DNA from: Bacteroidota bacterium
Lineage (GTDB): Bacteria; Bacteroidota; Bacteroidia; Chitinophagales; Saprospiraceae
Assembly: GCA_030147525.1 (NCBI GenBank)
Contig: JASBVF010000056.1
Span: 62,001 to 126,000 of the forward strand
Direction of reading: 5' to 3'
DNA length: 64,000 nucleotides
The first letter of the stretch is position 1, and every line of letters starts with the position of its first letter. The position numbers were made by a program, and so were the translations under genes. Below are positions 52,376 through 64,000 of this stretch, in pieces. Under the pieces are notes generated by a model. It was not told where the DNA came from. It was given only the letters and a program-made list of their open reading frames with translations, and did not search any database.

Positions 52376-52434
52376 ATTGGATACCAGGTATTTGACAGCG
52401 AATCCAATTCAATGTCAAATACCCAGTATCCAAT
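52376..52434. repeat. Word-type palindrome between adhesin and PorP genes
   Basis: 22-nt arms (52376-52397 and 52413-52434, two mismatches) enclose 15 nt. The arms read TATTTGACA and ATTGGATACY words. It lies 5 nt after the adhesin stop, in a tandem (not convergent) gap, with more partial copies on the left side (52357-52375). Confidence 0.8.
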
Positions 52435-52439
52435 CACAC

Positions 52440-57002
<4,563 letters not shown>

Positions 57003-57043
57003 ATGTTCGGAATTGGGACGATAATTATTTAAAAAGTAATCGG

Positions 57044-57074
57044 AAAAAATATATGATCCGGTTCTTTAACCGGA
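57044..57074 (-). terminator. Intrinsic terminator upstream of the adhesin
   Basis: On the minus strand the perfect stem TCCGGTT / AACCGGA (57074-57068 and 57063-57057) with a 4-nt loop is followed by TCATATATTTTTT. It ends transcription of the gene at 57091-57867. Confidence 0.8.
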
Positions 57075-57090
57075 ATCGCAAAAAAAACGC

Positions 57091-57867
57091 TTAATGCGCA
57101 ATCAATTGCCTTGTTGCAATAGCTTTTTTGGTTTCGAGGGTGTAAAAGTAAGTACCTGAACTCTGAAACAGGTCCCTTCTTACCGGTATTTTATTCAAAC
57201 CAGTGTTAAAAACCTGATTTTGCTGATAAATGACCTTACCTGAATGGTCAAAAATGCTCAAACGAGCTTGTGTGTTACTTTTTAGATTGAAAGTAATGTA
57301 AGTAATTTCTTTAAATGGATTGGGGCTGTTTTGGAATAGTACAAAATCCTGCGTAATCGTCTCTTTGCTGTTGGTAGGTCCTTGAATAGTAATTGTCCCG
57401 TTACTTACCTGGAACGGAATAATATCACTATTCACATTTACCACCTCAATTGGGGTGGGATTGCCGGTAATCATAACCTCTGTCGCAGCATTCGGGTCGC
57501 CGATTGCTTTGAACCAAACTGAAAAAATAGTGGACATATCGTCCAGTGTAACGCCAGATAGATCCTGTTGGTACCATGCAAAACGAAGAATGCCTTCGTT
57601 TACATCCAAGGTTCCAAAAGTTCCGTCAAGTGACATATTTGGCAATCCAAAATTGTCAACACCAATAAACTCGAGCACGGATGCATCCCAATTGATTGAA
57701 AACTGGGTTGCGACAATGCCTTCAAAGTTATCCACCTGAACATCAAGATGAAGATTAGCGCCCGGATCGATTGTCATGTCAGGCATTTTCAGCATGACAT
57801 TCTGGGCTTGCAGGCTCAGCGAAAAAAGCAAAGCTGTCAGAAGCGAGTAAACATTATTTTTTTTCAT
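57091..57867 (-). CDS. Single cohesin-like domain protein with T9SS type A tail
   Basis: The 258-aa product starts at ATG 57867 (MKKNNVYSLLTALLFSLSLQAQ, signal peptide); the frame is open to 57906. A cohesin-like beta-sandwich covers about 23-155 (MTIDPGANLHLDVQVDNFEGIVATQFSINWDASVLEFIGVDNFGLPNMSLDGTFG). Residues about 175-258 form a type A sorting domain (FVLFQNSPNPFKEITYITFNL, YFYTLETKKAIATRQLIAH). The module is homologous to those of the 1520-aa adhesin. It would be anchored at the surface and could bind the dockerin-like region of the 1409-aa neighbour (inference). Confidence 0.9.
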   Translation of the reverse strand: MKKNNVYSLLTALLFSLSLQAQNVMLKMPDMTIDPGANLHLDVQVDNFEGIVATQFSINWDASVLEFIGVDNFGLPNMSLDGTFGTLDVNEGILRFAWYQQDLSGVTLDDMSTIFSVWFKAIGDPNAATEVMITGNPTPIEVVNVNSDIIPFQVSNGTITIQGPTNSKETITQDFVLFQNSPNPFKEITYITFNLKSNTQARLSIFDHSGKVIYQQNQVFNTGLNKIPVRRDLFQSSGTYFYTLETKKAIATRQLIAH

Positions 57868-57910
57868 AATTAAAGATAATGCAACTAGTTTGCCAATTTT
57901 CATCAAAAAA

Positions 57911-57957
57911 ATCGAAAGCTGATGATAGGGGCTAAAAAATAACCCCTACCATCAGCT
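57911..57957 (-). terminator. Intrinsic terminator of the 1409-aa gene
   Basis: 15-nt arms (57917-57931 and 57943-57957, one mismatch) with an 11-nt loop, followed on the minus strand by TTCGATTTTTTT. Confidence 0.85.
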
Positions 57958-57971
57958 ATCAACGTTCAATA

Positions 57972-60900
57972 TTATTCAACTACAACCATCTTCTTCGTAG
58001 CTGTCTCAGTCGCTGTTTTCAGCGTGTAGTACAGCACACCGTAAGAAGGCAGATCGTTGCTGTTCAGTCTTACTTCGTTGTAACCTTTAGCGAAGTCGCC
58101 TTCAATTACATTCAGAATCTTACCGGAAACATCAGAGATGGTCAGCTTGGCTGCACCTGCTTCTGGCAGGTTGAAGCCTACAACTGTCTCACCCTTGAAT
58201 GGGTTCGGAGTATTCTGATACAGAGCAAAACCATTGGCATTGTTGCCGTTAAAGGTCAATTGTACATCCATCAAGTCGCCATTTGCTTTGTAAGCTTCAG
58301 CAGTAGTAAAGCGAGAGTTAACGCTTACCATGTTGCTGAGTTGGCCGGAAGCAGTGGCACGGAAAACTACGCTGAACATTGTGTTGTTGTCAGCATCGCC
58401 ATTCCAGCTTGCAGTGATAGCACCTTTGTCAAGCAAAGTGAATCCAAAGTTTTCTTCTTTCGCCAAACCCGGAAGAAGTTCTACCATTTCGAGTGAATTC
58501 TTATCGAAGTTCAAAGTGAATTGGTATCCGAAAATATCCAGGTCAGCAGCTTTGAATTCTACTGTTACAACTTCACCATTCTGAACGAAACGGTCGTCAG
58601 TATTCAGAACGAAAGAACCGTTCATGTTACGATCGTCGTTACCTGCAGTCAGGTTAGTTGCTGCACTTCCGTTGACATCACCAATCTTCACAGCTACGAA
58701 ATCAGCGTTCAGTGTGCTTGCAGCAATGTCGTTGATGTTAACAACTTCTGGGAACTGCTGAGCAAAAGGATTAGCTGGGTTCGGGAACACATGGCTCTTC
58801 TTAACGAATCTCCAGGATGTGTTGTTCGTGAAGTTAGGAGTGATCTGAAGGATCAGTTTACGGATTTCAACAAGGTCGAAAGTAGTTACGCTGTTTGACT
58901 TGTTAGCATCAGCTGCGATGATCTTGTATGGAGAGTTCAACAATTGAATTCCAAGGATGTGCTTGCTGATAAGTACAAGGTCGAAAGTTGTTACACCATT
59001 CAACGGATCAGTATCTTTCGCAGGAGTAACAGTTACGTCATTACCAGCTGGGATCGACGGGAAGTTGTAAACACCGTTTGTATTGGTGAGTACAGAACCA
59101 GTGCTCTGACCGCTCAGGTTTACAGTTACGTTGTTAACAGCAGAGTTGTTTTCGTCTGCGATTGCACCGCCGAGGTTAACGAGTGGGTTACCACCGCCAC
59201 CGCATGCGTTCATGTTGTCTTGGATAATTACGAAAGTTTCGCAGAAATCCTGATTACCGGCGAGGTCAGTCACCCACATTTGGATTGGCTGCTGGCCAAG
59301 GTCATCACAAGTGAAAGTAGCACCAGTGTTGTTAACGTTTGCAGAGAATGACAGCTTCAGCTGGCTCTGTGGTGTACAGTTGTCGAAGCTACCTGCGTTG
59401 AAATCAGAAGCCCAGATGTCAACCATACCTGTCTGCATCAGTTCGATCACGAGACCGTTCTTGCAGTAAGGGGTTGGCTTCTTGCAATCTTTCACTGTTA
59501 CAGTGGTGTTGCAATCTTTCTGGTTGTTACAGTTGTCAACAGCTTTGTAACGTACTTCGTAAGTGCCAGGAGCAACGTTCAGATAAGGACCGAAACCGTT
59601 GAGCCAAACACCACCGATTCTGATTTGAGCAGTGATAGTAACGTTCGGGCTGCAATCGTTTACAGTAGGTGTAGGCAGGAGTACAGTTGCGCTGCAAGCA
59701 TTACCGTCGATGCAAACGTCAGGAATCTGGCAACCGTTAGCGAAAACAGGATCAACTGTATCGTTCACCTTGATAGTCTGCTGGTAGGTGATGTAACCAT
59801 CCCATGGGTCAGAGTCAGGGTCAGTATCAGGATCAGTTGACTGAGTCGCTTGTGCTGCACCAGGCTTAGACTTTGGAGACACTCTCCAGCTGTCACGGAA
59901 TGTGCGAGTATCGCAATCGCCGTCACCATCGAAGTCACATGGTTCAGTTGGGAATGCCAACTGGAATGCACGCTCAGATGATTCTACAACTTCCTGGTCG
60001 ATGCTGTTACCAACAACACACCAGTTGATGATAGTCCAGGTACGCTGGATTTTGTAGCAAGCATCAGGTACAACAGTGTAAATAACATCGTTGAAAGATA
60101 CACCTACGAGTTCGCAAGTTTCACCGAAGATCTTAGGCTCACCGAAAGAAGGAACAGTAGTTCCGCAGTTCACGGTGATGTCAGCAGGAAACTCAACTAC
60201 CCAGTCAGACACGTGGTCAACGAAGATAGTCTGGTTACATGGCTGCGTGCCAGAGTTGTTGCTTGGATCTTTAGCAGTCCAAGTACGAGTGATAGTACCT
60301 TCGAGGCACTGATCGAGGTTGATGTTAGCGTTGCAAGTAACGATAGCGTCACAGTTGTCAAAGAAAGTAGGCTCGCCGAAACCAGCTGCAGTAAGAACTG
60401 CACACTGCTGAGCACCAGTCAGACCCTGAAGTTGAGTCTCAAGGTTGTTAGCGTAGTTGTCGCAAGTGATGCGCTGGTTAGGAGGACAAGAAACCAATAC
60501 TGGAGGTAACTTGTCACTAACGTTTACAGTTACCATACAATCGTTGAAATTACCGTTGCAGTCGAAAGCACGGAAAACAACAGTTACAGGGCCACCACCA
60601 AGGTCAGCACAGCAGAATTTAACAGAAGGACCGAAAACGAGATCGTTGTGGCCATCATCACAAGGATCAGTCATTCTTCTTACTTCGAAATGATCGAGGC
60701 AGCAGTTATCGTGTGAACCATCGTCAAATGTTTCAGCAAAAACAGTTGCGTAACCATCAGTAGAAAGGTTAACTGCTGTGATTTCATCACAAATTGCAGT
60801 TGGAGCTGCGTTGTCAGCAACAGTTACAGGAACAACAAGTGTTGTTTGATTGCCACAAGCATCAGTAGCTACGTAGTTAACGTTGTGTGTACCAATTGGT

Positions 60901-62201
60901 AAGCCCGGAGCAGGAATAAGTCCGCCGTTGTTACCGTTGCCACCACTTACATAGATAGCTTCACCTACAGGAGTGTAGATCTTCACAACAACTGAGTTAC
61001 AGTTGTCAGAGAAAGTAGCAGGCAGCAACAAGCCTTGTGATTTACACTGCTGTGGATGCTGAGCAGGATGAGTAACACCTACTGTGAAAGGCGCACGGGA
61101 GATAGTTGGTTTAACTTCATCCAAAATTTTGATAACCTGGATGTTATCTTCTCCACCAACACCAGTAGTGATAACTGAACCTGTACACCAGTCAAGAACA
61201 GTCCAGGTACGGATGATCTTAAAAGTGTTACCACAAGTTTGAAGTGTATCGTCGTGGTGAGACTGCTGGTAGTTGCAGTATTGACCAACGATGTTGGCAA
61301 CAATACCAGAGCCAGTCAACTGAAGAACGTCAGCATCATCAAGACCGTTACCTGGGCAGCCGTTACCACCGTTAGCAGTATTCGTGCTGTTTACGTTAGC
61401 AAGATCCTGGTTTGGCTGGTCGTTGTCATCACAATTTGGATTGAGGTTGACATCGATGACGAGCGGAGTAGAAGGCTTGGTATCCGTAATGAAAGGATGC
61501 AGGCCAGAGGCATTTGTAATGTTAGGGAATGCGCTGTACTGGTTGCAAGTCCAAATTACGTCATTAGGAAAATCAACAGCAGTTGGACGCTGAATTGTGA
61601 TCGTACGATCACAAGGAGCAGAGGTGTTACCCCAATCGTCAAAAGCGATGTAGGTCCTAACAATTGTTACAAAGCCGTTTGCGCAAAGACCTGCTGCATT
61701 AACTACTTCATTGGTCAATTGAACCGTAGGAGTAGCATCACAGTTATCAACAGCAGTTGGCAGACCAACTGTGTTGAGGTTCGCAGAACAGTTAACAGTA
61801 ACGTTGGTACAGGTGATAACAGGAGCAAGCTTATCTTCCATTTTCAGGTTACCCCAGCAAGAGTTTCCTGTAACTTGGTTAGTGATAGTTGCTGTTAAGT
61901 TAGCACCAAAATGCTGAGAAGAGTTGGTGATAGTTACCTGATTGGTACCAGTGGCAATAGTAACAAGGCCTTTTTTGATAACAATCGTGTAGTCTACACC
62001 CGGAGTAGGGTTACCCTCCAGAATCATGTCAGCATTGATAATTGCCTGACAAGTATTTGGAGTCGGGTCAACAGACACTTGCACCAGGTTATTACAAACC
62101 ATCGCTTGTGCCGCTGACTCGTTGAAGCTCACGAGGAGCAAGAGCAGCGTAAATAATGCGCAGTTAAAGACCGGCATTTTTGTAAAATTCGTTCTGATCA
62201 T
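57972..62201 (-). CDS. Large secreted HYR/dockerin/cohesin protein with T9SS type A tail
   Basis: The 1409-aa product has a signal peptide (to about 32, FNESAAQA). Many HYR-like immunoglobulin repeats fill about 100-1000 (DKLAPVITCTNVTVNCSANL, DKLPPVLVSCPPNQRITC, with paired Cys). A carboxypeptidase-regulatory-like module precedes (about 1010-1062) a dockerin-like region (about 1063-1127) with two Ca-loop repeats, DTDPLNGVTTFDLVLISKHIL and DANKSNSVTTFDLVEIRKLIL. A cohesin-like domain (about 1196-1323) and a T9SS type A tail (about 1324-1409, YQNTPNPFKGETVVGFNL) end it. Base composition is visibly more AT-rich than most neighbours and codon use is regular, as in a highly expressed surface protein. 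It is likely exported with the two following cohesin-like proteins. Confidence 0.92.
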   Translation of the reverse strand: MIRTNFTKMPVFNCALFTLLLLLVSFNESAAQAMVCNNLVQVSVDPTPNTCQAIINADMILEGNPTPGVDYTIVIKKGLVTIATGTNQVTITNSSQHFGANLTATITNQVTGNSCWGNLKMEDKLAPVITCTNVTVNCSANLNTVGLPTAVDNCDATPTVQLTNEVVNAAGLCANGFVTIVRTYIAFDDWGNTSAPCDRTITIQRPTAVDFPNDVIWTCNQYSAFPNITNASGLHPFITDTKPSTPLVIDVNLNPNCDDNDQPNQDLANVNSTNTANGGNGCPGNGLDDADVLQLTGSGIVANIVGQYCNYQQSHHDDTLQTCGNTFKIIRTWTVLDWCTGSVITTGVGGEDNIQVIKILDEVKPTISRAPFTVGVTHPAQHPQQCKSQGLLLPATFSDNCNSVVVKIYTPVGEAIYVSGGNGNNGGLIPAPGLPIGTHNVNYVATDACGNQTTLVVPVTVADNAAPTAICDEITAVNLSTDGYATVFAETFDDGSHDNCCLDHFEVRRMTDPCDDGHNDLVFGPSVKFCCADLGGGPVTVVFRAFDCNGNFNDCMVTVNVSDKLPPVLVSCPPNQRITCDNYANNLETQLQGLTGAQQCAVLTAAGFGEPTFFDNCDAIVTCNANINLDQCLEGTITRTWTAKDPSNNSGTQPCNQTIFVDHVSDWVVEFPADITVNCGTTVPSFGEPKIFGETCELVGVSFNDVIYTVVPDACYKIQRTWTIINWCVVGNSIDQEVVESSERAFQLAFPTEPCDFDGDGDCDTRTFRDSWRVSPKSKPGAAQATQSTDPDTDPDSDPWDGYITYQQTIKVNDTVDPVFANGCQIPDVCIDGNACSATVLLPTPTVNDCSPNVTITAQIRIGGVWLNGFGPYLNVAPGTYEVRYKAVDNCNNQKDCNTTVTVKDCKKPTPYCKNGLVIELMQTGMVDIWASDFNAGSFDNCTPQSQLKLSFSANVNNTGATFTCDDLGQQPIQMWVTDLAGNQDFCETFVIIQDNMNACGGGGNPLVNLGGAIADENNSAVNNVTVNLSGQSTGSVLTNTNGVYNFPSIPAGNDVTVTPAKDTDPLNGVTTFDLVLISKHILGIQLLNSPYKIIAADANKSNSVTTFDLVEIRKLILQITPNFTNNTSWRFVKKSHVFPNPANPFAQQFPEVVNINDIAASTLNADFVAVKIGDVNGSAATNLTAGNDDRNMNGSFVLNTDDRFVQNGEVVTVEFKAADLDIFGYQFTLNFDKNSLEMVELLPGLAKEENFGFTLLDKGAITASWNGDADNNTMFSVVFRATASGQLSNMVSVNSRFTTAEAYKANGDLMDVQLTFNGNNANGFALYQNTPNPFKGETVVGFNLPEAGAAKLTISDVSGKILNVIEGDFAKGYNEVRLNSNDLPSYGVLYYTLKTATETATKKMVVVE

Positions 62202-62746
62202 GGATAATAATTTGTTAAAAAATAATAGTGAACTAATCTCTGAACCGAATACACCTGTATCCTTTCCAAAGATTTCTCTTAAGATCTATGTGTGTGTAAG
62301 ATTTTGGTTACCGGAATAACCTTTACAAAGAACTTTTTTGTTGTGGACAACATAATGCTGCCCGGCGAATTAGCTATCTAAGCTAAAAGCAATTGTTTTG
62401 ATCAAAATCTGAACTTACAAACAGCAAACTTGAATCCAGGAGTGAATGAAAATAAAAGGTTAGGCAATAGGAAAGGAAAAAGGACTGGAGTGTACTTTTT
62501 GAAGTTCATGGGAAACATTTTAAAATATTGCGACAAAATTAAAACTTTTCTGATCAATCCAAAAATGTTGGAATTAAATTTTGATTAAACGATTAAAATA
62601 GTTTAAAAAAACAAATGTAATCATTTATAAAACTGAAGTCCTACCCAAATACTGGTATTTTGTTCCTAATAAACACTCTGTGCGAATAGCAAAATTAAGG
62701 CCAACCAATATCACAAACATCATCAATTTCAGTTTGTATTAAAATT
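62202..62746. promoter_or_regulatory. AT-rich upstream region of the large surface-protein gene
   Basis: No gene is seen in 545 nt. The stretch must contain the promoter for the 1409-aa gene and the end of the NarL-type gene. Visible signals are the palindrome TTTTGATCAAAA near 62397 and AATCTTTG on the minus strand near 62270 (7/8 of the -7 consensus). The rest is AT-rich without clear structure. Confidence 0.4.
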
Positions 62747-63430
62747 TTACAGTAGATTATTCTCATAGGCCATCTTGATGAGACTGGCAGTACTGCTTAC
62801 TCCAAGCTTACGCATGATGTTTTTTCTGTGTACACTGACCGTTTGATCACTGATGTAAAGCTCCTGTGCGATCTCCTTGTTGGTCATGGCCTTACCTACT
62901 AGCTTCAACACTTCAATTTCTCTTTTCGTCAGGCTGAATTTCTTGATAAATCTGTCATCAAAGGATACGCTAAGCTTACCATTTTGGAGGAAGCGGGAGT
63001 TCATACCAGTCCCATTCGCAAAAGAAAGACCTTTGCTGATATATGTTTCTCCTTTGCGCACTGTCTCAATCGCTTCATACAACTCTCTGTAGTTACTTCC
63101 TTTGAGTACGTAAGCATCTGCTCCTGCCTTAAAGGCAGCCTTCACGATTTTGGGCTCGTCGTACACGCTGAATACAATAACTTGAAGGGAAGAGCCTCTC
63201 TCTTTCAGGTTACACAACACCTCCAAGCCATCCATGTCCGGCAAATTCAAATCTAACAGTAAAATGTCAGCTTCCATCTGTCCGGTTAATTTTAAAAGGC
63301 TATTTCCTGTGCCGGCTTCGCCTACTACAACACACTTAATTTCTTCATATCTTTCTAAAACAACCTTAATACCCTCGATAAAAATTTGGTGATCGTCGGC
63401 AACAAGAATTCTTAGTTCTGGTACGTTCAT
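62747..63430 (-). CDS. NarL/LuxR family response regulator
   Basis: The 227-aa product has a receiver domain with ILVADDHQIFIEG (acidic pocket), phospho-acceptor Asp in ADILLLDLNLPDMDG, and Lys in YVLKGSNYRELYEAI. A LuxR-type helix-turn-helix covers about 160-225 (SLTKREIEVLKLVGKAMTNKEIAQELYISDQTVSVHRKNIMRKLG). It is an orphan in this window, no kinase adjacent. It lies directly upstream of the surface-protein gene on the same strand, which makes it a candidate regulator of that cluster (inference). Confidence 0.95.
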   Translation of the reverse strand: MNVPELRILVADDHQIFIEGIKVVLERYEEIKCVVVGEAGTGNSLLKLTGQMEADILLLDLNLPDMDGLEVLCNLKERGSSLQVIVFSVYDEPKIVKAAFKAGADAYVLKGSNYRELYEAIETVRKGETYISKGLSFANGTGMNSRFLQNGKLSVSFDDRFIKKFSLTKREIEVLKLVGKAMTNKEIAQELYISDQTVSVHRKNIMRKLGVSSTASLIKMAYENNLL

Positions 63431-63584
63431 GCAATCGTTAGTTTCTGAGAATTGAAGTCAAAGCTTTACCAAACAAATCCTAATAGATAATTAATTTAAT
63501 TAAGTTAAAAGAAAATATAATGCCACTTAGACGTTCTGTACCCTTACGAAAAGAAAACTTTTCAAAAAAAATAGAAAATTTTTC

Positions 63585-64000
63585 TCAGACGATAGAATTT
63601 GCATCAAGCACCACATTTTGTTTGGTTGTTTTTACAGCATAATTAAATCCTTTCTGAACACTGAACGCACCTGTTTCGCCTGATTTGTTTACAGCAATGA
63701 ACCCTACCTGAAAATCTTTGTAATTTTTATTTTTTTCCACAATCCGACTGACTGCCTCTTCGCAGGCCTCCTGCGGGCTTTGACCCATTCGCATCAACTC
63801 CACAATCAGAAAACTTCCCAGCGATTTGAGCACTATTTCGCCTAAACCAGTAGCAGCAGCACCTCCTACCTCATTATCAACGTATAAGCCTGCTCCGATT
63901 ATCGGCGAGTCCCCTACCCTACCCCTCATTTTAAACGCCAGACCACTCGTCGTACATGCCCCGGAAATATTTCCTTGCTGATCTACCGCCAGCATCCCGA
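63585..64000 (-). CDS. Isoaspartyl peptidase/aspartylglucosaminidase-type Ntn hydrolase, 5' end outside window
   Basis: The last 138 codons are present. GMLAVDQQGNISGACTTSGLAFK, RGRVGDSPIIGAGLYVDNEVGGAAATGLGE and RMGQSPQEACEEAV are the beta-subunit of the family, in which self-cleavage before a Thr frees an N-terminal nucleophile (sequence (D/G)T(I/V)GM). Here the window ends two bases into the codon before GM (?TC, consistent with Ile or Val), so the Thr is just outside. The ATG at 63995 is an internal Met, not the start. The enzyme hydrolyses asparagine-linked glycans or isoaspartyl peptides. Confidence 0.9.
   Translation of the reverse strand, partial: GMLAVDQQGNISGACTTSGLAFKMRGRVGDSPIIGAGLYVDNEVGGAAATGLGEIVLKSLGSFLIVELMRMGQSPQEACEEAVSRIVEKNKNYKDFQVGFIAVNKSGETGAFSVQKGFNYAVKTTKQNVVLDANSIV

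Noticed and set aside
52376-52434. Attachment site or phage end
   Set aside because: No integrase, tRNA or direct repeat is near; it matches the word-type palindromes at other gene ends.

Overview
The window reads as a chromosomal segment of a Bacteroidota bacterium, most likely of the Saprospiria type (inference). The evidence is a SusC/SusD pair, type IX secretion (T9SS) sorting tails, a PorP/SprF-like protein, SprB-repeat and CHU_C adhesin modules, propeller-type LytS/LytTR signalling, Bacteroidota-style promoters (TTG about 20 nt upstream of TANNTTTG) and no evident Shine-Dalgarno sites. No rRNA, tRNA, CRISPR array, phage or transposase gene was seen.

Layout. 1-7.1 kb: a glycan-uptake locus (secreted enzyme-like protein cut by the window edge, SusD, SusC) with a divergent AraC regulator. 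7.2-16.8 kb: a nitric-oxide response cluster on the minus strand: YeiH-type transporter, Ric-type hemerythrin, secreted animal-type heme peroxidase, quinol NO reductase, an Rrf2 regulator with three Cys, and an unfamiliar 605-aa Cys-rich TIM-barrel-like protein. Three near-identical palindromes, two of them inside near-identical promoters, tie the regulator, the 605-aa gene and norB into one regulon. 17.2-32.6 kb: sugar metabolism and signalling (Tat-exported GFO/IDH/MocA oxidoreductase, PA14-OmpA protein, GH36-like enzyme, propeller histidine kinase with LytTR regulator, VWA lipoprotein, SDR, Uma2, M24 peptidase, DksA-type zinc finger). 32.7-39.7 kb: small lipoprotein, a 41-bp palindromic tandem array, a papain-fold protein lacking its catalytic residues, outer-membrane and TonB-C proteins, an ICMT-like methyltransferase, PagL-like deacylase and MATE pump. 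39.9-46 kb: C39 peptidase-ABC exporter and HlyD adaptor, separated by an oxidoreductase and an MNT/HepT toxin-antitoxin pair. 46-50 kb: an envelope operon (GT2, Uma2, GT-C, GGGP-synthase-like). 50-62.2 kb: another oxidoreductase, PorP/SprF, and three large secreted proteins with cohesin-like, dockerin-like, SprB and HYR modules. 62.7-64 kb: NarL-type regulator and an edge-truncated asparaginase-family hydrolase.

The most unusual structure lies between genes. At several gene ends, arrays of short words (for example AGTAGGC or GAATTGG) form long hairpins at convergent junctions and single arms elsewhere, often supplying the stop codon. Similar arrays lie in frame inside a glycosyltransferase and at the start of two other genes. 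A 235-bp nested inverted repeat looks like a MITE. The best candidates for something undescribed are the Rrf2/NO regulon with its 605-aa protein, the word palindromes, the 41-bp array, and the cohesin/dockerin T9SS surface set.
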